Source: an uncultured Collinsella sp.
GTDB taxonomy: Bacteria; Actinomycetota; Coriobacteriia; Coriobacteriales; Coriobacteriaceae
Length of the DNA: 15,377 nt
NCBI GenBank assembly: GCA_900765115.1
Contig: CAAFQK010000100.1
Span: forward strand, 1-15,377
Reading direction: 5' to 3'
This document shows positions 7,544 through 13,269 of the stretch, one piece after another. The notes beneath the pieces were generated by a model. It ran no database searches and was not told where the DNA came from. It worked only from the letters and a program-made list of their open reading frames with translations. A program made the translations under genes and the position numbers. Positions within the stretch are counted from its first letter, which is position 1; each line of letters starts with the position of its first letter.

Positions 7544-7741
7544 TGCCGCACTGTGCCGCTGAGTTTCGTTTCGTACGAGAGCCATTGCAAAGCCACCAGC
7601 GATGTTGGTGAGTAAATACGATAACCGAGCCTCCGTTCCCGCGTTGGGACGGAGGCTTTTTCTTTGTCGTTTTACTCCCTTTCACCTGCGATTTCGCAAT
7701 TTACTCCCCCGTGTTTCAAGACGGCAAGGCACGGTGCGGCA
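7544..7741. repeat. 14-bp inverted repeat pair downstream of guaA
   Basis: TGCCGCACTGTGCC (7544-7557) is matched by GGCACGGTGCGGCA (7728-7741), reverse complements at 13 of 14 positions. The pair encloses the terminator and two copies of the TTTACTCCC repeat. It may belong to the element's attachment region. No function is shown. Confidence 0.55.
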
Positions 7742-8044
7742 TTCGGAGGAACGGGAGTAAGGATTCATCCCAAGTGAGTAGACGCTCGATTTTTGTCCCC
7801 GAGGGCGAAACGGGGCCGTTTCGGGGCCTGTGAAACTCAAATCGAACTCAATAGGCTTTTCGGCGGTCTTCTCACAGCGTTTTCCCAGGTGGTTAATGGG
7901 GAGTAAAGAATCTCGCCGCCTCAATGAAAACGGGAGCAACCAGGGGAAATGCCGCGGCGTACTGCCGCGTGCCGCCATGTAAGCCACCGCGTTATTTACT
8001 CCCCATGTACGCCGGAAATGCCTTGGCATGCAATGGGGAGTAAA
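7610..8044. repeat. Cluster of GGGGAGTAAA / TTTACTCCCC repeats (candidate integrase arm sites)
   Basis: This gene-free zone holds TTTACTCCC at 7671-7679, TTTACTCCCC at 7700-7709 and 7995-8004, GGGAGTAA at 7753-7760 and GGGGAGTAAA at 7898-7907 and 8035-8044. Weaker copies are GAGTAAA at 7610-7616 and GGGAGCAA at 7932-7939. The copies are in both orientations. The 7995 and 8035 copies extend to a perfect 12-bp inverted repeat (TTTACTCCCCAT / ATGGGGAGTAAA) separated by 26 bp. Tyrosine integrases with an N-terminal arm-binding domain, such as the one encoded at 8891, bind short repeats of this kind beside the crossover site. The last bases of guaA (GAGTGGGAGTAG) resemble the repeat. The binding role is inferred. 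Confidence 0.65.
7629..7661 (+). terminator. Rho-independent terminator downstream of guaA
   Basis: GCCTCCGTTCCC (7629-7640) pairs with GGGACGGAGGC (7646-7656), with one bulged T and a five-base loop, followed by TTTTTCTTT. It is a strong stem with a T-tract on the plus strand and probably ends guaA transcription. If the element entered at the very end of guaA, this terminator would belong to the element. If it entered further on, this is the native one. Confidence 0.88.
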
Positions 8045-8062
8045 AACTCAGCTTACGCAGGA

Positions 8063-8126
8063 GCGAGCGGAGCTCGCCGCCTAGCTTGGCGTTCTGATTT
8101 GGTTGCGTTGATTGCAAAAAGCTAGG
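8063..8126 (-). terminator. Hairpins following the repressor gene
   Basis: Two stems lie just past the stop of the minus-strand repressor. CCTAGCTT (8080-8087) pairs perfectly with AAGCTAGG (8119-8126) across a 31-base loop. GCGAGC (8063-8068) pairs with GCTCGC (8072-8077) and is followed at some distance on the minus strand by TTTTTAC. A terminator is plausible but not clean. Confidence 0.35.
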
Positions 8127-8131
8127 AGTCG

Positions 8132-8545
8132 CTACAGCGAGGCTTTCCAGTCCTCGTACTCGCTGTCGTCGACCTCGCCGTTCTCGAGCTGCGCGCGCTT
8201 CTCTGCCCACAGCTTGATGGCCATCGCGGCTTTGGGCGCGTGCGGCGCCTTGGGGTTCAGGGAGAGCCCCGAGCCGTCGGCTGCGGGCACGATGCCGAAG
8301 GAGTCCTCCAGCCGCACGAGCAGCGACATGAGGTCGCCTGCGGTCTCGACGCCGTAATCCTTGAGGGCGTTGACGGACACGCCGAGCGCTGCGGCGATGG
8401 ATTCGAGCAGCTCGGGCTTCACGGCGCGGATGCCGCTCTCGTAGTGGCGCACGGCCCCTTCGGTCAGGCCGACCGCCTCGGCGAGCTGCGCCTGCGTCAT
8501 GCCGCGCAACTTGCGGTACCGCCTTATGTTCTCGCCTACGGACAT
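8132..8545 (-). CDS. XRE-family repressor of the integration module
   Basis: This 137-residue protein has an N-terminal HTH_3 domain (about 5-62). It contains NIRRYRKLRGMTQAQLAEAV, the recognition helix region LTEGAVRHYESGIRAVKPELLESIAAALGVSVNAL, and a C-terminal part (about 65-137) without a known enzyme motif that ends in an acidic stretch, DDSEYEDWKASL. The start at 8545 is set by AGGAGGAGG just upstream; the frame runs on to 8605 without family-like sequence and crosses the promoter. It is divergent from the excisionase-integrase operon. By analogy with phage and ICE repressors it probably binds the three GTAC-N6-GTAC sites between them, controlling itself and the recombinase genes. Confidence 0.88.
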   Translation of the reverse strand: MSVGENIRRYRKLRGMTQAQLAEAVGLTEGAVRHYESGIRAVKPELLESIAAALGVSVNALKDYGVETAGDLMSLLVRLEDSFGIVPAADGSGLSLNPKAPHAPKAAMAIKLWAEKRAQLENGEVDDSEYEDWKASL

Positions 8546-8576
8546 GCGCCCTCCTCCTGGAATTACGTACCCACAC

Positions 8577-8605
8577 ATCTTATCAGCGTACGCAAATGTA
8601 CGCAA
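8577..8605 (-). promoter_or_regulatory. Promoter of the repressor gene
   Basis: On the minus strand TTGCGT (8605-8600) and TAAGAT (8582-8577) are separated by exactly 17 bp. The start codon lies 31 bp beyond the -10. Operator 1 (8586-8603) covers the spacer and part of the -35, so a bound repressor would block it. Confidence 0.6.
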
Positions 8606-8668
8606 TTCTATTGACAGTACAGATATGTACGTTTACTCTGAATCTGTAAACCGTACGTATGCGTACGC
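8586..8668. promoter_or_regulatory. Three GTAC-N6-GTAC operators
   Basis: Three dyads of identical geometry lie in 83 bp. Site 1 is GCGTAC-N6-GTACGC (8586-8603), site 2 is CAGTAC-N6-GTACGT (8615-8632) and site 3 is CCGTAC-N6-GTACGC (8651-8668). In each the two GTAC cores start 10 bp apart, one helical turn. Site 1 sits in the repressor promoter, site 2 covers the end of the -35 and the spacer of the operon promoter, and site 3 lies downstream of that promoter, before the xis ribosome site. A seventh GTAC is at 8567. The arrangement resembles the multi-operator switches of temperate phages. Confidence 0.75.
8611..8639 (+). promoter_or_regulatory. Promoter of the xis-int-mobC operon
   Basis: TTGACA (8611-8616), a perfect -35, is followed after 17 bp by TACTCT (8634-8639), a four-of-six -10. 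It faces away from the repressor promoter, whose -35 is only 5 bp away. Operator 2 overlaps it. Confidence 0.7.
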
Positions 8669-8685
8669 TGTTGATAGGAGGAACC

Positions 8686-8889
8686 GTGGACGAGAAGGTG
8701 GCGAAGACGCCGAGGCCGCACATGCTGGACGCCGACGAGGTCGCGGAGCTGCTGAGGATCAAGAAAGGCAGCGCCTACGAGGTGATCAGGAAGATAAACG
8801 CCGAGCAGGAGGCGCGCGGGCGCGTAGTGATTCGCGGGCGCGTCCGGAGCGACGTCTTCGACGCCTTGTACTTCCCGGAGGTGGACTGA
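8686..8889 (+). CDS. xis: Excisionase-like helix-turn-helix protein
   Basis: This 67-residue basic protein has a short winged-helix/MerR-type HTH. MLDADEVAELLRIKKGSAYEVIRKIN (13-38) forms the helices and RGRVVIRGRVRSDVFDALYF (44-63) the wing and last helix. Small proteins of this form act as recombination directionality factors that bend DNA for excision in Tn916/ICE-type elements. I chose GTG 8686 because AGGAGG lies 4 bp upstream; ATG 8659 would put the coding region through operator 3, and ATG 8722 is a shorter option. It ends 1 bp before the integrase start, so the two are translated together. Repeated AGG and ATA codons differ from backbone usage. The excisionase role follows from size and position. 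Confidence 0.82.
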   Translation: MDEKVAKTPRPHMLDADEVAELLRIKKGSAYEVIRKINAEQEARGRVVIRGRVRSDVFDALYFPEVD

Positions 8890-8890
8890 C

Positions 8891-9961
8891 ATGCCCGTGT
8901 ACAAGGACGACAACAACGGCACGTTCTACGTGCAGTGCTACTACCGCGACGCCCGCGGCTCGAAGCGCCACAAGACGAAGCGCGGCTTCTCCTCCGAGGT
9001 GGAGGCCGCCGTGTGGGAAGGCCAGTTCAAGAGCCTTAACGGCGGGGCCATGGACATGACGTTCTCCGAGTTCGTCGAGGTGTACGCCTCCGAGGTGAAG
9101 CCTCGCATACGCGAGCACACGTGGATCACCAAGGAGTACATCATCAACGACAAGCTCGTGCCGTTCTTCGGTGACATGCGCATGTGCGACGTGAGGCCGA
9201 TCGACGTCATCAGGTGGCAAAACGAGCTCACCGAGCACCAGGACGCCGAGGGGAAGCCCTGGGCGCCGACGTACCTGCGCACGGTGAACAACCAGCTAAA
9301 CGCCATCTTCAACCATGCCGAGCGCTACTACGGCCTCACCGACAACCCGGTGCGCAGGGTCGACAAGATAGGCTCGAAGAAGGGCGGCGAGATGCAGTTC
9401 TGGACCAAGGACGAGTACCTGAGGTTCAGCGAGGCCGTCATGGACAAGCCGCTCTCGTTCCATGCCTTCGAGCTGCTCTACTGGACGGGCATACGCTGCG
9501 GCGAGCTTCTGGCGCTCACGCCGTCCGACTTCATGCTGGAGAGCTCCCGGCTTCGCATCAGCAAGTCGTACCAGAGCCTCCACGGCGTGGACACCGTGAC
9601 CGACCCCAAGACGCCCAAGTCGGTGCGCACGATCGTCATGCCCGCCTTCCTGCGCGACGAGATGGCGGACTTCATCGAGCTGCGCGACGACGTTGCGCCC
9701 GACGAGCGCCTGTTCGCCGTGACCAAGCACTTCCTGGCCCACGAGATGGAGCGCGGGTGCAAGGCGTCTGGAGTGAAGCGCATCCGCATACACGACATAC
9801 GCCACAGCCATGTGAGCCTGCTGATAGAGATGGGCTTCTCCGCGCTGGCCATCGCCGAGCGCATGGGCCACGAGGCGGTGGACATCACCTACCGCTACGC
9901 GCACCTGTTCCCCACGAAGCAGGACGAGATGGCCGCCGCGCTCGACGGAGCGAGGGGGTAA
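8891..9961 (+). CDS. int: Tyrosine site-specific integrase (Tn916/phage type)
   Basis: This 356-residue tyrosine recombinase is complete. Residues about 11-45 (GTFYVQCYYRDARGSKRH, then a KRGF segment) form an AP2-like N-terminal arm-binding domain. Residues 55-155 are the SAM-like core-binding domain, and 165-345 the catalytic domain. The catalytic set is visible: R202 in GIRCGEL, K243 in the beta-hairpin region, H301 and R304 in HDIRH, H327 in ERMGHE, and the nucleophile Y336 in YRYAHLFP. GGAGG precedes ATG 8891. It should integrate and excise the element together with the upstream excisionase. The arm-binding domain fits the short repeats at 7610-8044. The last base of its stop is 5 bp before the MobC-like gene. 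Confidence 0.97.
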   Translation: MPVYKDDNNGTFYVQCYYRDARGSKRHKTKRGFSSEVEAAVWEGQFKSLNGGAMDMTFSEFVEVYASEVKPRIREHTWITKEYIINDKLVPFFGDMRMCDVRPIDVIRWQNELTEHQDAEGKPWAPTYLRTVNNQLNAIFNHAERYYGLTDNPVRRVDKIGSKKGGEMQFWTKDEYLRFSEAVMDKPLSFHAFELLYWTGIRCGELLALTPSDFMLESSRLRISKSYQSLHGVDTVTDPKTPKSVRTIVMPAFLRDEMADFIELRDDVAPDERLFAVTKHFLAHEMERGCKASGVKRIRIHDIRHSHVSLLIEMGFSALAIAERMGHEAVDITYRYAHLFPTKQDEMAAALDGARG

Positions 9962-9966
9962 GAAGG

Positions 9967-10392
9967 ATGCCGTGCGAGAACAGCGCCCGCAAGCGCAGCA
10001 AGACGATGGCGTTCCGCTGCACGCCCGAGGAGCGCAAGCTCATATGCGAGATGGCTGCCTGGAGCGGCATGAACAGGCAGGACTACATCATCGCCAAGCT
10101 GACCGATACCAAGGTCGAGGTGAAGCCCTCCGTAAGCGTGCAGAAGGCGCTGAAGGACTCGATGACGGAGTTGGCCAAGGAGGTGCGGCTTGCGGCCTCC
10201 TACGGCGAACTGAGCGAGCCTCTGCAGCAGAGGCTCGGGCTCGTGATGAAGCTCTTCGTGGCGCTCGGCGAGCCTGTTGACGCGCCGACGGAAGAGACAT
10301 CGCGGCAAGCCGCACCTTTGGAAGAACCAGCAACGTCTGCTATAGATGCGGGCTCCGACACCGCAAGCATCTTCGAGATGGGACGCAGGTAG
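9967..10392 (+). CDS. MobC-like ribbon-helix-helix protein
   Basis: This 141-residue protein begins with a basic segment (SARKRSKT) and a ribbon-helix-helix-like unit. The strand TMAFRCT (13-19) leads to helix PEERKLICEMAAWSG (20-34), then MNRQDYIIAKL (35-45). Relaxosome accessory proteins of the MobC type have this plan and normally sit directly before a relaxase gene. Residues 58-102 look helical and the tail from 103 is Pro/Glu/Ala-rich and probably disordered. The start ATG 9967 is 5 bp after the integrase stop, with AAGAAGG as ribosome site, so it is the third gene of the operon. No relaxase follows; a convergent gene ends 3 bp after its stop. It could instead be a DNA-binding regulator. 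Confidence 0.6.
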   Translation: MPCENSARKRSKTMAFRCTPEERKLICEMAAWSGMNRQDYIIAKLTDTKVEVKPSVSVQKALKDSMTELAKEVRLAASYGELSEPLQQRLGLVMKLFVALGEPVDAPTEETSRQAAPLEEPATSAIDAGSDTASIFEMGRR

Positions 10393-10395
10393 GGC

Positions 10396-12099
10396 CTAGC
10401 GCCAGACCTCCAACGCCTTGTCTGCAAGCCATTCGGCGCGATCGGCGATGCCGCCCTCGTCCCAAGACTCCTTCTCCAGGGCGCCGGCCATGGTCGCAAG
10501 GCCGGCGGCGCAGAGGGCAAGGCCGTCCTTGTATCCCTTTCCCTGCTTCTTGGTGGGCCAATCGGCATCGCGGATGGAGGCGTTGAGCGAATGCGTGATG
10601 ATGGCGAGGTTGCCGAGCGTGAGGAGCTTCCGGTCCCTTCGCGTGGCAGCCTCATCGTCTAGGGCTCCCCATTTGTTGCGCCACTTCTTGGGCATCATGT
10701 GCTCGAGGGTGTACTGGTTGAACCCGAGCAGGGCCGTGCTGCTCATGCCCGGACGAATGGCGCTTTCCAGCAGATAGAGGACGCCCTTGGACTGGAGGTT
10801 GTACAGACACGATTCCTCGAATGCCGTCCGAACCTCGGCGTCGCCGGGCATGTACGTCGTTGCCTCGTCATTGGCTTCGAGAGCCTTCCTCAGGGCCTCC
10901 GCGTCCTTCACCTCGTTCAGGATCAGCGAGGTAAACAGCCTGTTGTAGTTCTTCGTGGTCGCCTGAACCAGCATGCGGCGGACGATGTAGCTCTCAAGCA
11001 GGGCATAGACCTCAGATTCCTCGCTCGAAGATTCCGCGTTCTTGCGAACATAGAGCACATACGGGATGAGCGTCGAGTTCTTGAGGCCGAATATCAGCAC
11101 GTTCAGGCGCTCGACGCCGGGAGTGGAGGGGATGTCCGCGTCGCAGCAGCTCGGGTCGAACGTGGACTCGAACACCTCGGCATACGCCTTCATGCTGTCG
11201 AGGATCTCGTCCTTGTCTCCGTTGCAGTACCTGCCGATGAAGTCCTTGTAGGACTGGAAGAGGTTAGACGTACGCGAATAGAAAAGCTTGTCCTCGGTCG
11301 TGACGCCGCGCTTCTTGTCCTGAACCAGAATCTGGAGGAACGCGTCGAAGAACAGGTCGACGAGCGTGCGCTTGATGCGCCCGGTAACGACCTCCTGCTC
11401 CCAATACTCCCTCTTCTCCGCCGTGGGTTCGAAGACGTCCTCCCAGCACTCCTTGAACGCCTGCTCGTTCTCGCGGTTGAAGAAGTAGTTCTTGAGGAGC
11501 TCCGCCGTCGTCAGGCGCACCCCGAGCGAGTTGATGGTGTCGAATATCTGCTGCTCGTCCTCGCCCTCGGTAAGATCGATGCAGACGAACTGGACGTTCG
11601 ACTTGATCGTGTTCCTGTCGACCTTCTCCGGATCGATGTTCTTGAGGAAGTAGTTGTAGGCAAGGACGATGGACGAGGAGCCCTCGATGGGCTCGCAGCC
11701 CGTGGCGCTGACGACCTTCTCGAAATCCTGTCGGTCGTACTTACCATGTCTCAAGGCGACTTCGCCGGTCTCCAGGACGAAATCTCGCTCGAACAGCCTA
11801 TCGGCGTCGATTCTCGCGCAGAGTGCCTTGAAGAAGATGACCATGGTCGTGAGGCGCTGCTGGCCGTCGATGACTGTGCGAACCTCGGACACCTCGGACC
11901 AGGTGTTGCCGGAGGAGGCTTGCTTCAGGATGATTGAGCCCAGGAAATAAGGTCGCTTCGAAGCCGTGACGAACTCCATGTCGCCGAGGAAGCGCTCCCA
12001 TTGCTCTTCTCCCCAGACGTATGCCCTTTGGTAGAAGGGTATTTCGAGCAGGCGCGATCCATTGAACACGCCGCTTATCGTAGACTTTCCTGCATCCAT
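10396..12099 (-). CDS. GmrSD-type DUF262/DUF1524 restriction-like protein
   Basis: This 567-residue protein fuses two domains. The N-terminal DUF262 (GmrS-like, ParB/Srx-fold) domain has IPFYQRAYVWGEEQW (20-34) and the nucleotide-linked DGQQRLTT (78-85), the two hallmarks of the family. The C-terminal DUF1524 (His-Me finger nuclease) domain has LEHMMPKKW (H467) and LGNLAIITHSLN (495-506), placed as in other family members. Single-chain GmrSD proteins cut modified phage DNA, for example glucosylated hydroxymethylcytosine, as type IV restriction enzymes. Modification specificity here is unknown. The gene stands alone and converges on the MobC-like gene with a 3-bp gap. GAAAGG lies 9 bp before ATG 12099. 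It is probably defence cargo of the element. Confidence 0.88.
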   Translation of the reverse strand: MDAGKSTISGVFNGSRLLEIPFYQRAYVWGEEQWERFLGDMEFVTASKRPYFLGSIILKQASSGNTWSEVSEVRTVIDGQQRLTTMVIFFKALCARIDADRLFERDFVLETGEVALRHGKYDRQDFEKVVSATGCEPIEGSSSIVLAYNYFLKNIDPEKVDRNTIKSNVQFVCIDLTEGEDEQQIFDTINSLGVRLTTAELLKNYFFNRENEQAFKECWEDVFEPTAEKREYWEQEVVTGRIKRTLVDLFFDAFLQILVQDKKRGVTTEDKLFYSRTSNLFQSYKDFIGRYCNGDKDEILDSMKAYAEVFESTFDPSCCDADIPSTPGVERLNVLIFGLKNSTLIPYVLYVRKNAESSSEESEVYALLESYIVRRMLVQATTKNYNRLFTSLILNEVKDAEALRKALEANDEATTYMPGDAEVRTAFEESCLYNLQSKGVLYLLESAIRPGMSSTALLGFNQYTLEHMMPKKWRNKWGALDDEAATRRDRKLLTLGNLAIITHSLNASIRDADWPTKKQGKGYKDGLALCAAGLATMAGALEKESWDEGGIADRAEWLADKALEVWR

Positions 12100-12137
12100 C
12101 CTTAAAGACCTTTCTATCCTTTGCGGTTATTGCTGGC

Positions 12138-12167
12138 GGGTCAATTTATCAATACGCTGCTTGACCC
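12138..12167. promoter_or_regulatory. GGGTCAA inverted repeat upstream of the defence gene
   Basis: GGGTCAA (12138-12144) and TTGACCC (12161-12167) form a perfect seven-bp dyad with a 16-bp centre, 39 bp upstream of the DUF262 gene's start. It may be an operator, or TTGACC may serve as a -35 element on the minus strand. No clear -10 partner was found. Confidence 0.4.
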
Positions 12168-12264
12168 TTTAATACTCCAGGTCCTTGCCATCTTCTCCTT
12201 AGAAGGCACTCGAAGATGATGTGCAGGTCCAGAGCGTGGGGAACGTGGTAGTTCCGAAGAACAT

Positions 12265-12858
12265 TTGACTGTTACGCAGTTCAAGACGGAGCGTGAGCAG
12301 GAACGGCTTGCACAGCTTCAAGAGGTGTCGGCGCTGGCCCAGGTTGAGGCCGACAAAAAGAATAAGGAGGCAGCATCAGCTGAGAAGAAAGCGGCCCAGG
12401 CCAGGGCTAAGCTGGACGATGTAGCGCCCTTGCTCAAGGGCATGGAGAAACTGGCGGCGGACTTCTCCGACGACCCGGAGCGGACGCTGCCGGAGGCGGG
12501 GCCGCTGGAATCGGCCAAGTCCTACCGGGAGAAAAAGGCCAAGCCCCTTTGGGAGAAGATCGTCAAGGTGCTGCGCTCCGTCTACCGGGCCTACTTCGAC
12601 CTCAAGAGCAAGTTTGAGCGGTTGCAGAGCGCCTATGATCGTGAGGTCAGTAAGAACGGCTCCCTGTCAGCCAGGATTTATGAGGTTTGTGCCGAGAGGG
12701 ACGGCTTGAAAGGGCAAGTCAGGGACTATGAGCGGGTCAGACGGGCCATTGGCCCGGAACAGGCGGACAGGATACTGGAGGCAGCTTACCAGCAGGAACA
12801 GGTCGAAAAGGAGCAGAAATGGGGTGCAAGGTCAAAAATAAGGGTAGGCGCACGATAA
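12265..12858 (+). pseudogene. MobV/Pre-type relaxase, C-terminal remnant (TnpZ-like)
   Basis: The 197 residues starting HLTVTQFKTEREQERLAQL match the long coiled-coil C-terminal part of Mob/Pre (MobV) plasmid recombination proteins such as TnpZ of Tn4451. They contain an Ala/Lys/Glu-rich coiled coil (about 10-55), a segment YREKKAKPLWEKIVKVL, and a second helix region to QADRILEAAYQQEQVEK. The N-terminal relaxase domain with its catalytic residues is absent. The frame is open upstream only to 12220 after a stop at 12217, and family-like sequence begins at about 12256 (EEHL). TTG 12265 is not a supported start; I see no ribosome site. The fragment is probably untranslated and marks the left edge of the resistance segment. 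Confidence 0.75.
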
Positions 12859-12881
12859 TCACAAAAAATGGAGGTAATTTC

Positions 12882-12941
12882 ATGGAAAAGTACATCTTTG
12901 ACGAGGGCAACGGTCTGTGGTATGAGTTGCAGAGGGACTAA
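12882..12941 (+). pseudogene. TnpW-like protein, truncated after 19 codons
   Basis: MEKYIFDEGNGLWYELQRD followed by a stop matches the beginning of the transposon-encoded TnpW family, where the sequence normally goes on with a Tyr-Tyr or similar and about 100 more residues. A good ribosome site (GGAGG at 12870-12874) precedes ATG 12882. In Tn4451 tnpW lies beside tnpZ, and here it directly follows the TnpZ-like remnant, so the order is kept. The family match is from memory. The sequence diverges at the stop codon, so this is probably the junction where the tet segment joined. Confidence 0.65.
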
Positions 12942-12998
12942 CAATATTCGGGCGTGTGCGGCGGAAATCGTGGACACAGAAATTATTTGCGCATGAGG

Positions 12999-13046
12999 CC
13001 CCAAATCGGAGGGTGTCCCGGTGAATGCCCTCCTGATTTATTTGGG
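12999..13046. repeat. Imperfect inverted repeat upstream of the tet promoter
   Basis: CCCCAAATCGGAGGG (12999-13013) pairs with CCCTCCTGATTTATTTGGG (13028-13046) with small bulges. It sits 20 bp before the tet promoter and could be a terminator shielding the leader from upstream reading, or a relic of the junction. Confidence 0.5.
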
Positions 13047-13064
13047 ACAGCGGGTAAAAACTTC

Positions 13065-13093
13065 TTGCATTTTAGAGTGTGCTATGCCATACT
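13065..13093 (+). promoter_or_regulatory. Candidate promoter of the tet leader
   Basis: TTGCAT (13065-13070) and CATACT (13088-13093) are separated by 17 bp, each matching consensus at four of six positions. Their place before the leader peptide is as in Tn916-type tet genes. Confidence 0.55.
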
Positions 13094-13125
13094 GCTGTCA
13101 TCCTGATTTGAGGAGTCTATTCAAC

Positions 13126-13149
13126 ATGCGGCAAGGTATTCTTAAATAA
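13126..13149 (+). CDS. Leader peptide MRQGILK upstream of tet
   Basis: ATG CGG CAA GGT ATT CTT AAA TAA encodes seven residues and has AGGAG at 13111-13115 as ribosome site. From memory, the same short peptide (orf12) and surrounding bases occur upstream of tet(M) in Tn916. Its last codons lie inside the 5' arm of the long stem 13138-13217, so a ribosome on this peptide would prevent that stem from forming. Confidence 0.6.
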   Translation: MRQGILK

Positions 13150-13217
13150 AATTTGATAATGGGCACAAAAATAATTGCCCCTTGCAGGGGCTTGGTTTTT
13201 GTACCCAATTTAAGAAT
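13138..13217 (+). promoter_or_regulatory. Nested stem in the tet leader
   Basis: ATTCTTAAAT (13138-13147) pairs perfectly with ATTTAAGAAT (13208-13217). Inside it GGGCACAAAAA (13161-13171) pairs with TTTTTGTACCC (13196-13206) with one mismatch, and GCCCC (13177-13181) pairs with GGGGC (13187-13191). The run GGTTTTTG after the inner stem gives it the look of a first terminator. It corresponds in position to the first leader structure of Tn916 tet(M). Confidence 0.75.
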
Positions 13218-13269
13218 GCTTTTGCCTTTTTATCAAATATCGTGACGGATAACGGCTCATGTTAGCTGA

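Larger units (their letters stand above)
7514..12264. mobile_element. Integrative-element module next to guaA (partial)
   Basis: The block from the end of guaA to the Mob remnant holds a repeat-rich gene-free zone, a phage-type repressor, an excisionase, a tyrosine integrase, a MobC-like protein and a GmrSD-type cargo gene. The xis, int and MobC-like genes use AGG and ATA codons repeatedly, which are nearly absent from guaA and ychF, pointing to a different origin. No relaxase or conjugation genes are present, so it is incomplete here or a small mobilizable element. Both borders are inferred. The left border could be in the last bases of guaA or after its terminator, and no second copy of the guaA end is in the window. 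Confidence 0.55.

Noticed and set aside
5870..7585. A 571-codon open frame antisense to guaA
   Set aside because: It is the complement of a well-conserved GC-rich gene with third-position bias. The translation is low-complexity (Gly/His/Leu/Ala-rich) with no family features.
7682..8029. A 115-codon frame in the repeat zone after guaA
   Set aside because: It runs through several copies of the TTTACTCCCC repeat, has no ribosome site and a composition (Arg/Pro/Ser-rich) unlike a folded protein.
7610..8044. CRISPR-like array
   Set aside because: The repeats are only about 10 bp, are in both orientations and have irregular spacing; no cas genes are present.
7514..8131. A tRNA gene as integration target
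   Set aside because: I could find no cloverleaf with an anticodon arm and T-loop (GGTTCRA) in this stretch.
10699..11937. A 412-codon open frame antisense to the DUF262 gene
   Set aside because: It is opposite a gene with clear motifs; the translation is Arg/Leu/Val-rich and has no convincing ribosome site or domain.
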